Below, in pieces: positions 6,256-12,289 of a stretch of 20,756 bases of DNA. Position 1 is the stretch's first letter; each line of letters begins with the position of its first letter. Location of the stretch: positions 1-20,756 of the IMG/VR virus record IMGVR_UViG_3300028920_001322; one strand, written 5' to 3'. The position numbers and the translations under genes are program-made. The DNA is from a virus. The notes beneath the pieces are model-generated. The model searched no databases. It saw only the letters and a list, made by a program, of their open reading frames with translations, and was not told the DNA's origin.

Positions 6256-6834
6256 ATGCCTAATATAATATTTGGTGCGGACATTGCCAGATTTGGGGAA
6301 GACAGTTCCGTAATCGCTATCAGAGAAGATAATAGAGTTCTACCATTAATAATATATAATAAACTTGATACAATGGCGATCGCGAACACCATAGGGATTC
6401 ATGCAGATGAATATCAACCGTCATCAATTTTTGTAGATGTTATTGGCGTTGGGAGTGGTGTTGTAGATCGCTTGGCTCAAGTAGGGTATCCGGTCGTTGG
6501 GGTCAACGTGGCCGAAAAATCGCATTTTCCTGAGAAGTTCACAAATTTGAAATCTGAGTTATGGTGGAATCTCAGAATACAATTAAATCCAAAATATAAT
6601 AATCCCATAAAAATTCCTGATGATAAGTTGTTGTTTGATGAATTACGCAGAACGTCTTATATATATGATGAAAAGGGGCGCTTACGAATAGAAAAGAAAG
6701 ATAAAATAAAAAAGATGTTGGGTCGGTCTCCCGACAGAGCAGACGCAGTAGTTCTGGCCGCGATCAATTCCGTTGGGGAATCCGGCAAGGGCTCCGACGT
6801 TGGCTTAAAATCCAATATGGAGCTACCCTGGTAG
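6256..6834 (+). CDS. terL: Large terminase, nuclease half (split gene)
   Basis: 192 residues with an RNase H-like terminase nuclease fold that cuts concatemeric DNA at initiation and termination of packaging. The three acidic metal-binding sites are present: GADIARFGED (Asp9), FVDVIGVGSG (Asp61) and RSPDRADAV (Asp160/Asp163), plus KSELWWNLRIQL and the YPVVGVNV strand. Together with the 287-residue ATPase half the length (479) equals a normal large terminase. The start ATG 6256 has GGTGA six bases upstream; an earlier in-frame codon at 6208 lies inside the tRNA and is rejected. The 3' end overlaps a convergent minus-strand gene by 12 bp. Confidence 0.88.
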   Translation: MPNIIFGADIARFGEDSSVIAIREDNRVLPLIIYNKLDTMAIANTIGIHADEYQPSSIFVDVIGVGSGVVDRLAQVGYPVVGVNVAEKSHFPEKFTNLKSELWWNLRIQLNPKYNNPIKIPDDKLLFDELRRTSYIYDEKGRLRIEKKDKIKKMLGRSPDRADAVVLAAINSVGESGKGSDVGLKSNMELPW

Positions 6835-6945
6835 GTCGCATTCGCAAAACTGTTCTGGATTGAACATAGCTTCTCTTTCTTGTTGGCGGTCGTCTGTATA
6901 CCTAACAACCTTTCCACATTTCTCGCAAATAGTTTTTATTGTCAT
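6823..6945 (-). CDS. Cassette 3a: 40-aa zinc-ribbon peptide
   Basis: Short gene with start ATG 6945 and GAGGTGA eight bases upstream; that ribosome-binding site lies in the last codons of the preceding minus-strand gene. The translation starts MTIKTICEKCGKVVRYTDD and ends with FCECDLPG. Two cysteine pairs, CEKC and CEC, about 24 residues apart, can bind one zinc. It ends inside the 3' end of the terminase nuclease gene (12-bp antisense overlap). It is the third and last gene of a minus-strand operon starting at 7365. Function unknown; small viral zinc ribbons often bind nucleic acid or inhibit host proteins. Confidence 0.6.
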   Translation of the reverse strand: MTIKTICEKCGKVVRYTDDRQQEREAMFNPEQFCECDLPG

Positions 6946-6946
6946 T

Positions 6947-7105
6947 TTATCTCACCTCTTCAGACCACATATCATTTTTTACCGGATCCAATCCTTTCGA
7001 TTTCGCAACTTTGTCAGCTTGATGCCGTATGGCATCTATATCTATTTCATCAAGGATAAAGTAATCTGCGCATCCATTCACAGTATAGTGTATTTTGTAT
7101 TTCAT
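6947..7105 (-). CDS. Cassette 3b: 52-aa hypothetical protein
   Basis: Start ATG 7105 overlaps the stop of the upstream minus-strand gene (TAATG), so translation is coupled. The protein begins MKYKIHYTVNGCADYFILDE, a strand-rich start, and continues with a helix IDAIRHQADKVAKSKGL ending VKNDMWSEEVR. The beta-beta-helix pattern and size resemble small phage proteins of unknown role. It stops one base before the ATG of the next gene and its final codons contain that gene's ribosome-binding site, strong evidence that all three genes are real. Confidence 0.6.
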   Translation of the reverse strand: MKYKIHYTVNGCADYFILDEIDIDAIRHQADKVAKSKGLDPVKNDMWSEEVR

Positions 7106-7365
7106 TACGCCACCCCTCGCCTTTCTTTTTCATCATCGTATCCCTTCACGAAAATCGCAACAAATCTCTCATGAGCTTCGATCTCGTCATCGACTATCAA
7201 AATGCCTTCTTGGATATCACCAGAAAATACTTCCTCTGCCACTTGATTGGCATCGACATTTTTTAGATCTTCATCATTTAATACTTGAGCCGATTCTCTG
7301 CCATATTCAAAGGCCATGCGGCAAAATTCTATTCGGTCGTACACACTAGTTTTCAAGTTCCACAT
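7105..7365 (-). CDS. Cassette 3c: 86-aa acidic hypothetical protein
   Basis: First gene of the three-gene minus-strand operon. Start ATG 7365 has GAGGT about nine bases upstream, and the promoter is at 7408-7426. The protein is mainly helical and acidic (YDRIEFCRMAFEYGRESAQ, NDEDLKNVDANQVAEEVF), with a central strand GILIVDDEIEAHERFVAIF and a charged tail. No recognised domain. The leader and promoter are nearly identical to those of the unrelated minus-strand gene at 11019-11306, implying shared control. Confidence 0.6.
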   Translation of the reverse strand: MWNLKTSVYDRIEFCRMAFEYGRESAQVLNDEDLKNVDANQVAEEVFSGDIQEGILIVDDEIEAHERFVAIFVKGYDDEKERRGVA

Positions 7366-7373
7366 TTTTTTAT

Positions 7374-7417
7374 ACCTCGTATTTCTACAATACTACATTG
7401 TCTTTAGAGTATATATA
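7374..7417 (-). repeat. Promoter-leader repeat, copy 1
   Basis: 44 bases that match 11315-11358 with only two substitutions by eye. The segment spans the TATA box through the transcribed leader to the GAGGT ribosome-binding site, upstream of the minus-strand gene starting at 7365. The two downstream genes are unrelated, so the regulatory segment, not the gene, is what is duplicated. Confidence 0.85.
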
Positions 7418-7426
7418 TTTTTCTGT
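7408..7426 (-). promoter_or_regulatory. Archaeal promoter for cassette 3 operon
   Basis: The minus strand reads ACAGAAAAATATATATACT, then CTAAAGACAATGTA. The BRE is one base off the ACCGAAA of the other cassettes, and here no plus-strand gene starts next to it, so constraint from a plus-strand ribosome-binding site is absent. The TATA centre is about 48 bases from ATG 7365. Confidence 0.65.
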
Positions 7427-7457
7427 CCTTAGGTTTTCATACATAGAACATTAATTC

Positions 7458-7475
7458 TAAAAAAATAAATAAAAA
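7458..7475 (-). terminator. Oligo-T terminator after the 69-aa minus-strand gene
   Basis: Directly after the stop of the gene at 7478-7687, the minus strand reads five T, then ATTTA, then seven T. Such T clusters terminate archaeal RNA polymerase. It separates this gene from the downstream promoter of cassette 3. Confidence 0.5.
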
Positions 7476-7477
7476 GG

Positions 7478-7687
7478 TTAGTATTCTGTTTCCACGATAG
7501 TCCAAAACTTATAATCGTGTTCAGCCAGAATTTTACCCCCGTCAATTTTGTTAACTGACCATTTGTTTATATCATCATATTCTATCTTCCATATTCCCCA
7601 TTCTGGGTTATCGGTTGATACAACTTTGATTCCAGGCTCGATGTTCTCAGAAGTTAAGATTCCTTTTTCTGTAATTTTTGGGTACAT
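7478..7687 (-). CDS. Cassette 4: 69-aa beta-rich hypothetical protein
   Basis: The start ATG 7687 has GGTGAAATG upstream; an ATG four codons earlier is followed at once by a stop and is rejected. The sequence suggests a small beta barrel: ENIEPGIKVVSTDNPEWGIWK, IEYDDINKWSVNK, then FWTIVETEY, with a PG-K-V pattern like small SH3/KOW-type folds. It may bind nucleic acid or protein; no family recognised. It has its own BRE/TATA promoter (7718-7736) and an oligo-T terminator, so it forms a complete single-gene transcription unit. Confidence 0.6.
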   Translation of the reverse strand: MYPKITEKGILTSENIEPGIKVVSTDNPEWGIWKIEYDDINKWSVNKIDGGKILAEHDYKFWTIVETEY

Positions 7688-7717
7688 GTCATTTCACCAT
7701 GTAATACTTGTCTTGTG

Positions 7718-7736
7718 AGTATATATAGTTTTCGGT
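7718..7736 (-). promoter_or_regulatory. Archaeal promoter for cassette 4
   Basis: The minus strand reads ACCGAAAACTATATATACT, then CACAAGACAAG. It lies between two minus-strand genes with no plus-strand start nearby, which shows that ACCGAAA here serves as a BRE rather than as a ribosome-binding site for a plus-strand gene. The TATA centre is about 36 bases from ATG 7687. Confidence 0.75.
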
Positions 7737-7738
7737 AC

Positions 7739-8089
7739 TTAGCTTTCCATAGATAATAGTTGTTGCACTTCTTCAGAAAAGCGCTCCCGTGGTACAAATA
7801 CGTGAATTTGTGTTACTTGGAAGTTATTACATTTTCCAAATAAATGAACTATTTCTTCCTCCATAAATGCATACCGAACATACGTAAATGGTTGTGATCC
7901 ACAATATTCTCCATGATCTATTCCTCTGGCATTTCCAATAGTTGCGTGTTCCCAGTCTCGTACTTTTATGTGTTCCATTAGGGTCTCGACGATATCAGTT
8001 TCGATATTGTTCATATTGTATCCTATTATTATTATAGAATAATCTCCATTACGTATTATTGCCTTGTAGTCATTTTTTACAAAATGCAT
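7739..8089 (-). CDS. Cassette 5: 116-aa hypothetical protein
   Basis: Start ATG 8089; no clear ribosome-binding site, and the TATA centre is only about 25 bases away, so the transcript may be leaderless. The protein has an N-terminal strand pair (YKAIIRNGDYSIIIIGYNM), a helix, an RDWEHATIGNARGIDHGEYCG segment, then YVRYAFMEEEIVHLFGKC and a C-terminal QIHVFVPRERFSEEVQQLL. This looks like a compact alpha/beta protein. Not recognised. It sits directly before the portal gene, in the opposite orientation. Confidence 0.6.
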   Translation of the reverse strand: MHFVKNDYKAIIRNGDYSIIIIGYNMNNIETDIVETLMEHIKVRDWEHATIGNARGIDHGEYCGSQPFTYVRYAFMEEEIVHLFGKCNNFQVTQIHVFVPRERFSEEVQQLLSMES

Positions 8090-8108
8090 ATGGCATTATT
8101 ATCAATAT

Positions 8109-8129
8109 AGTATATATATCTTTCGGTGG
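8109..8129 (-). promoter_or_regulatory. Archaeal promoter for cassette 5
   Basis: The minus strand reads CCACCGAAAGATATATATACT. The BRE overlaps the GGTGGT ribosome-binding site of the portal gene (ATG 8135) on the plus strand. TATA to ATG 8089 spacing matches a leaderless mRNA. Confidence 0.7.
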
Positions 8130-8134
8130 TTTCC

Positions 8135-9649
8135 ATGCCTAAAAAAAATACTAATTCCAAATTACAAATTACAGAAAATGCAGCTGGGGCATCCGCAACA
8201 ACTGGACTTTTGTTTGCCCTTGATCCGTCGGACTCAGATTATATTGAGTTTGAACTAGAAGACTTGCGCAAAGCCCGAAAAAATGATACGGTTGACAGAG
8301 TTTTGCAGGCTTTGAAGGATTTTTCTTTTCAATTGGAGGACATAGAACCAATTCCACCCATCGATAAGGAAGTTTCTGAGGAAGAAATTGAGGAAGTCCG
8401 CCAAAAAATCCATCAAATAGACCGAATAATCAATACGGAGGAGTCCACGAAAGCTGCGTGGGACGACGAAATTACGTATGGATCGGGAATCTTCAATTTT
8501 AATTCTGCAACAGAAGATGTTACTGGGTGGAAGTCTCCAACGGTATTTAAATTATTACCTGCATATTCTTTTAGCGAAGCACCATCCGACTATATAGGAG
8601 ACACAACTAGATATAAGCAGTCCCAATTTTTGGAAGGAATACTGTATGATAAAAATGACGACAAATATATATATTACCAGAAACAGGGAACCATCAATAC
8701 AGAAATAAAAAATGAAGAAGTACTACACATAAAAAGTAAAATTGCAGACTTCCCAGATGGAAAATCCAGACTAATTAATATTATTCATTTAATAAAACAG
8801 ATGGGAGATATTGACGTTGCGCGAATGCAATGTATTCGACGCGCCGGCGCTCCAATAATTCTGTTTAAGATCAATCCTCCAGAGACCCAAATGGACTTAA
8901 ACTATGGATATAAAGATTCCAGCGGGAAGAATCTGTGGGCAACATACAAAGAACGCCACGAATATATACAGAAAGTTGCAATCAACCAAAGCAGATCTAA
9001 TGTATTCATTGTTCCCGATTGGTGCGAAGTCATACCTATTGACGTTTCTAATGTTTTGGAGACTGTTAGGGAAGAGTACAACGATAAAGTATTACGAGTA
9101 GTCCAATATTTCATATCGCGGGACTTTACCGAAAATTCCGGAAATGCTATCTCTCAGTCTGCGAAACCTGGATTGGACTTAATTAAGCTCCAAGCCGAAG
9201 GAAGAAGAAAAGAAATCGGCCAGCATTTTGTACAATTCTGGGAAAAGATATTAGCAGAAAATGGTAAAGAAGGGTGGACCGTATCATTAAACTGGAAAGA
9301 TTTGAATCCAAGAGATTTACTGAATGATGCAAGGGCCTCCGAGTTGTTACGAAAAGCAGGAGCCTTCACACTTAATGATATCAGAGAGGCTGTTGGGTAT
9401 TCGGAATTGGCAGATGAAGAAAGGGTCGAACTAGAACAATTGGGAAGCATCCCAGAAATGGATCCCGAAGAAACCGAAATGGAAGAGGAACCAGAACTTC
9501 AACACAAAATCGAACTGAACAAAAAGTACGATCTGGAAAAAGAGGGAGATCTGACCGAAGAAGAATTATCTGAACTAATAAAGGATTCTCCCCTAAACAT
9601 TCTGAGAGCGAAAGGGAAACTAGAAGCTTTTATGGATAGAATAAAATAA
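8135..9649 (+). CDS. Portal protein
   Basis: 504 residues, the expected size for a portal, the dodecameric ring at the capsid vertex through which DNA is packed and ejected. Features fitting the family: a helical N-terminal region after a low-complexity start, a long helix with acidic residues (EVSEEEIEEVRQKIHQI), the FKLLPAYSFSEAP and QFLEGILYDKNDD strand-rich wing/clip region, the EEVLHIKSKIADFPDGKSRL loop, IHLIKQMGDIDVARMQCIR stem helix, ISQSAKPGLDLIKLQAEGRRK, and an acidic C-terminus (EMDPEETEMEEEPE). It lies after terminase and before the Mu-F-like protein, the standard order. The start ATG 8135 follows TTTCGGTGGT; an in-frame ATG three codons earlier overlaps that site. Confidence 0.85.
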   Translation: MPKKNTNSKLQITENAAGASATTGLLFALDPSDSDYIEFELEDLRKARKNDTVDRVLQALKDFSFQLEDIEPIPPIDKEVSEEEIEEVRQKIHQIDRIINTEESTKAAWDDEITYGSGIFNFNSATEDVTGWKSPTVFKLLPAYSFSEAPSDYIGDTTRYKQSQFLEGILYDKNDDKYIYYQKQGTINTEIKNEEVLHIKSKIADFPDGKSRLINIIHLIKQMGDIDVARMQCIRRAGAPIILFKINPPETQMDLNYGYKDSSGKNLWATYKERHEYIQKVAINQSRSNVFIVPDWCEVIPIDVSNVLETVREEYNDKVLRVVQYFISRDFTENSGNAISQSAKPGLDLIKLQAEGRRKEIGQHFVQFWEKILAENGKEGWTVSLNWKDLNPRDLLNDARASELLRKAGAFTLNDIREAVGYSELADEERVELEQLGSIPEMDPEETEMEEEPELQHKIELNKKYDLEKEGDLTEEELSELIKDSPLNILRAKGKLEAFMDRIK

Positions 9650-9668
9650 TATTCGGTTGTGATATAAA

Positions 9669-10304
9669 ATGATTAAAAAATTAAGTATTTTATTTTTGTT
9701 AGTATGTATTTCTATGTCGAGCGCCACGTTGGAACAAGCTTCTGATATTACTTTATACTCAGGAAGTATTAACGCATATTACAATACTCCGGATTCCTTC
9801 GCAAAATTTCTTCAAGATGGCCAGGCTTCATATGTGTTTAGCAGCACATTAAATAAAAATGAAAGTATATTCGGTATGGAGGTTACTGGAAATGGATCGA
9901 ATGGTAGGTTTGCGGTTGGGTTGCTTCCAACAGACGCAGGAATTTCTCATACATTAAATATTAATGATGTTACTAAAATTAAATCCGATGTCTATGTTGA
10001 AAGTGTGCGCGAAGTAGACATAGAGGATGGAACTGACTTTAGGCGCGTTTTGACGGAGTATTCGGTTTTGGCCGATGCCGGATCTGGATTGATGACCGTC
10101 CAAAGATCAGAAGACGGAAAAATGCAGGATCAAGAGCGGGTTTACTTTGATGGTATAATTAATATAAATTCGACTGTATTTGAAGATTGCTTTGAACTAC
10201 CTGGAGAGGGAGAAGAAGATTGGCTACCATGCTTAGGTATGTTGGATTACCCCGACTGGACCGTCGAGATATCCGATGATTCATCTTGTGCTACTTGCGG
10301 CTAG
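9669..10304 (+). CDS. Secreted protein with Sec signal peptide, 211 aa
   Basis: The N-terminus is a clear signal peptide: KK, a hydrophobic core LSILFLLVCISM, and a likely cleavage after SSA (about residue 19). The mature part is beta-rich and Ser/Asn rich (LYSGSINAYYNTP, FGMEVTGNGSNGRFAVG), with an acidic C-terminus carrying several cysteines (DCFELPGEGEEDWLPC, SSCATCG) that could form disulfides outside the cell. It lies between portal and later head genes; virion proteins are normally assembled in the cytoplasm, so an exported protein here is unusual. Candidates are a surface-modifying or superinfection factor, or an adhesion protein. The TTCGGTTGTGAT motif precedes the ATG. Function not recognised. 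Confidence 0.65.
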   Translation: MIKKLSILFLLVCISMSSATLEQASDITLYSGSINAYYNTPDSFAKFLQDGQASYVFSSTLNKNESIFGMEVTGNGSNGRFAVGLLPTDAGISHTLNINDVTKIKSDVYVESVREVDIEDGTDFRRVLTEYSVLADAGSGLMTVQRSEDGKMQDQERVYFDGIININSTVFEDCFELPGEGEEDWLPCLGMLDYPDWTVEISDDSSCATCG

Positions 10305-10321
10305 AATGTTTCGGTGGTAAT

Positions 10322-10765
10322 ATGGTTGATTTGTCATACTTAAGAAATATATTAACTTCAGAATCGCCAAAAAAGATTCTGACTAGTACCCGACGTTCAG
10401 AAAAAACGATAGCGGGATTGCCGTTTCCTAGGGGGTTGCGTAGAACAATTGTATCAGATACAAAATATAAATTCTTCTCACAAGATGAATACTTGGGAAT
10501 ACTTAAATCCATAGATATTGGAAAATATGTAGCTGATTATTTAGATTGTGATGATAGGACCTTATGGGTTCTCGCAAATGTTAAAGCCAATCCTGAATTG
10601 CCCACATTTTGGGGGGCTGCGATCGGAGAGGCTAGGGGAAAAATCAAAGGCCATACAGTATATCATAGCCTAATTGTATTTTGGGATACGAATAAAAAGA
10701 GACACTATTATGAACCCACAACAAAAAAATTAGTAGATTTTGAACCAAAAGAAATATATATTTAA
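10322..10765 (+). CDS. Protein with Cys-Asp-Asp / His / Glu-Pro motif, possibly papain- or transglutaminase-like
   Basis: 147 residues; start ATG 10322 follows TTTCGGTGGT. The C-terminal 80 residues contain DYLDCDDRTLWVL, then GAAIGEARGKIKGHTVYHS, then YYEPTTKKLVDF. This order (CDD, GH..H, EP) resembles a group of phage proteins with a circularly arranged transglutaminase- or papain-like fold, in which Cys and His would form the catalytic pair. The N-terminal part is basic (TSTRRSEKT, PRGLRRT). If the resemblance holds, it could be a cysteine-dependent peptidase or crosslinking enzyme of the virion; alternatively a binding domain with lost activity. Recognised by pattern only. It overlaps the convergent minus-strand membrane protein gene by 4 bp. 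Confidence 0.5.
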   Translation: MVDLSYLRNILTSESPKKILTSTRRSEKTIAGLPFPRGLRRTIVSDTKYKFFSQDEYLGILKSIDIGKYVADYLDCDDRTLWVLANVKANPELPTFWGAAIGEARGKIKGHTVYHSLIVFWDTNKKRHYYEPTTKKLVDFEPKEIYI

Positions 10766-11013
10766 GCCAGCAATGCATTCACTACGGTAATAATCACGTC
10801 ATACGCTACTAGTATCAATACCATAATAACGCATACTATTGGTATCAACATCATAATGCATAATGGAATGAATAATAGAAATCCTGGTATAAAAAATAAT
10901 ACATTATGTCTTTCCTCTCCAATACCAATAAAAATTACTCCCAACAGGGCACAAATTATGGTAAATCCCAGGTGGATACCAACATCTAAATTAAGAAATT
11001 CTGTGAAGCCCAT
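10762..11013 (-). CDS. Cassette 6b: small membrane protein, 83 aa
   Basis: Start ATG 11013, with AAGTGAT seven bases upstream; a GTG at 11022 overlapping the previous stop is an alternative. Three hydrophobic stretches are visible: GIHLGFTIICALLGVIFIGI, NVLFFIPGFLLFIPLCIMML, and IPIVCVIMVLILVAYDVIIT. The last two are nearly continuous, so two or three membrane passes. The short charged loop GEERHN lies between the first two. It could be a holin-like or superinfection-exclusion protein, but neither is demonstrated. Second gene of the minus-strand pair expressed from the promoter at 11349-11368. Confidence 0.6.
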   Translation of the reverse strand: MGFTEFLNLDVGIHLGFTIICALLGVIFIGIGEERHNVLFFIPGFLLFIPLCIMMLIPIVCVIMVLILVAYDVIITVVNALLA

Positions 11014-11018
11014 GTAAA

Positions 11019-11306
11019 TCACTTATATCCATCGTGATCGTCCATTTCCTTCAATATTTCCGCCACCTCCATCGATCGGATCATTTCAGCGGCTTCTGTC
11101 GCCGTTCCGAACTCTTCAGTGTAGTACTCTCCCAAGGGGAGATCTTCAGTGTCCCCAGTGTCGGCGATCAGATCATTGAATGCGTCTTCGGGCGTCTCGA
11201 AAACAACGAGTTTTCGGAGAACCGCGTCGGCGAATTCGGGATCTGCTTCTTGCATTCGCTTGAATACAGCGAATTGCATTGGGGTCATTTCATACGTTTT
11301 TGTCAT
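11019..11306 (-). CDS. Cassette 6a: strongly acidic protein, 95 aa
   Basis: Start ATG 11306 with GAGGTG eight to nine bases upstream. The protein has roughly three times more Asp/Glu than Lys/Arg, is mostly helical (TPMQFAVFKRMQEADPEF, EAAEMIRSMEVAEILKEMD) and ends DDHDGYK. GC content is visibly higher than in the neighbouring genes, suggesting a different origin. Small, acidic, individually promoted viral proteins are often nucleic-acid mimics or inhibitors of host defence, but there is no motif to support a specific target. Its promoter and leader are nearly identical to those of the operon at 6823-7365. Confidence 0.6.
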   Translation of the reverse strand: MTKTYEMTPMQFAVFKRMQEADPEFADAVLRKLVVFETPEDAFNDLIADTGDTEDLPLGEYYTEEFGTATEAAEMIRSMEVAEILKEMDDHDGYK

Positions 11307-11314
11307 TTTCTTAC

Positions 11315-11358
11315 ACCTCGTATTTCTACAATACTACCTTGTCTTAAGAGTATATATA
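11315..11358 (-). repeat. Promoter-leader repeat, copy 2
   Basis: 44 bases matching 7374-7417 with two substitutions, spanning TATA box, leader and ribosome-binding site of the minus-strand gene starting at 11306. The coding sequences they drive are unrelated. Confidence 0.85.
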
Positions 11359-11368
11359 GTTTTCGGTT
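11349..11368 (-). promoter_or_regulatory. Archaeal promoter for cassette 6
   Basis: The minus strand reads AACCGAAAACTATATATACT, then CTTAAGACAAGGTA. The BRE overlaps the GGTTGTTGAT ribosome-binding region of the plus-strand Mu-F-like gene (ATG 11378). The TATA centre is about 48 bases from ATG 11306. Confidence 0.75.
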
Positions 11369-11377
11369 GTTGATATA

Positions 11378-11995
11378 ATGCCAGATAATAATATAAATTC
11401 AGAAATAAATAAGCTTATTGACAATCCCAAACTAGATAAAAAACTAGAAGAAGAAAATTGGGGTCTATGGGAATCAATTTGGACATTAGCAGCGCTCAAA
11501 TACTTTCAGAAAGGAGTAAAAATACAATCAGAATTATTTAAAGTTCCGCTTCCAAGTATGAAACTTCAGAATGACAAAGCCATGAAATATTTTGAAAAAC
11601 ACGGTATGGAATTAGTAAAAACGCTATCAGAAGCTGATAAAAACAGTTTTAAGAAAATTTTGAGGGATAACTGGAACGAAAATCCCAGAGTATTATCCAA
11701 AAAATTTAACGAAAGTTATACGGTGTCCGACAAAAGACTGTATACGATTGCCAGAACGGAGGCACATACGGCTTTCGAGGCAGCCAGAAACGATCTAGCA
11801 CAAGACATGCAGAAAGCAGGCAGACACGTAAAAAAAATGCACATCCATTCAGGGAACCCAAGACCGCGACCATCGCATCTCGCAGCTGATGGAGAAGTTA
11901 GGGAGCTTGATCAAGATTTTTCTTACGGGCAACCATTTCCATATGCTCCTCACTGTACTTGTATCGTTGAATATATTGATGCGGGAAAAAAATAA
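11378..11995 (+). CDS. Minor capsid protein, Mu gpF / SPP1 gp7-like
   Basis: 205 residues. The C-terminal half carries the Phage_Mu_F signature: LYTIARTEAHTAFEAARND at about residues 121-139, KMHIHSGNPRPRPSHLAADG at 153-172 and the terminal PHCTCIVEY at 191-199, with conserved Cys and His residues that may bind metal. The N-terminal part is helical and charged. Family members are minor head proteins near the portal, needed for head assembly or ejection. Usual length is larger (about 250-400), so this is a short version. It follows the portal module and precedes the prohead protease, the usual order. Start ATG 11378 is preceded by CGGTTGTTGAT. Confidence 0.82.
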   Translation: MPDNNINSEINKLIDNPKLDKKLEEENWGLWESIWTLAALKYFQKGVKIQSELFKVPLPSMKLQNDKAMKYFEKHGMELVKTLSEADKNSFKKILRDNWNENPRVLSKKFNESYTVSDKRLYTIARTEAHTAFEAARNDLAQDMQKAGRHVKKMHIHSGNPRPRPSHLAADGEVRELDQDFSYGQPFPYAPHCTCIVEYIDAGKK

Positions 11996-12048
11996 AATTC
12001 TGCATATAATGTATTATGTTCCTAAAGTATTTAAGGGTTTTGGTCAAC

Positions 12049-12288
12049 ATGTCATATACAGATCAAGATTTCGAAAATGATTGTTGGGATTGGTTTCGCG
12101 ATGTTACGGAAAAATATAACAACATACCGAATATTATAATCAAATTGACATATGGAAATGGAGATACTGACATATTGACTGGATGGAATGCTGTTGAATT
12201 TGAAGATCCAAGTCCATATACCCCGAAACAAATTGATTTTTTTAGGCATTGTGTAGAAGTATATCGTAAAAATCCCATAGAATGGTAG
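12049..12288 (+). CDS. Small acidic, Trp-rich hypothetical protein, 79 aa
   Basis: The start ATG 12049 has GGTTTTGGTC upstream, a weak ribosome-binding region; earlier in-frame ATG at 12016 has none. The protein begins MSYTDQDFENDCWDWFRD, has a strand-turn-strand IIIKLTYGNGDTDILTGWNAV, and ends with a helix IDFFRHCVEVYRK. Looks like a small alpha/beta protein. Family not recognised. It follows the Mu-F-like gene by 53 bases, on the same strand, and its stop is directly followed by a structured region. Confidence 0.55.
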   Translation: MSYTDQDFENDCWDWFRDVTEKYNNIPNIIIKLTYGNGDTDILTGWNAVEFEDPSPYTPKQIDFFRHCVEVYRKNPIEW

Positions 12289-12289
12289 A

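Noticed and set aside
6138-6256. Reading the terminase split as an intron, intein or recoding event
   Set aside because: The gap carries a normal tRNA, not intron or intein sequence. No frame connects the two halves without stops, the first stop is TAA, and the second half has its own ribosome-binding site and ATG.
11378-11995. Mu-F-like gene as a truncated pseudogene because it is short
   Set aside because: All the conserved C-terminal blocks are intact, the frame is open and it has a fitting start; short members of the family exist.
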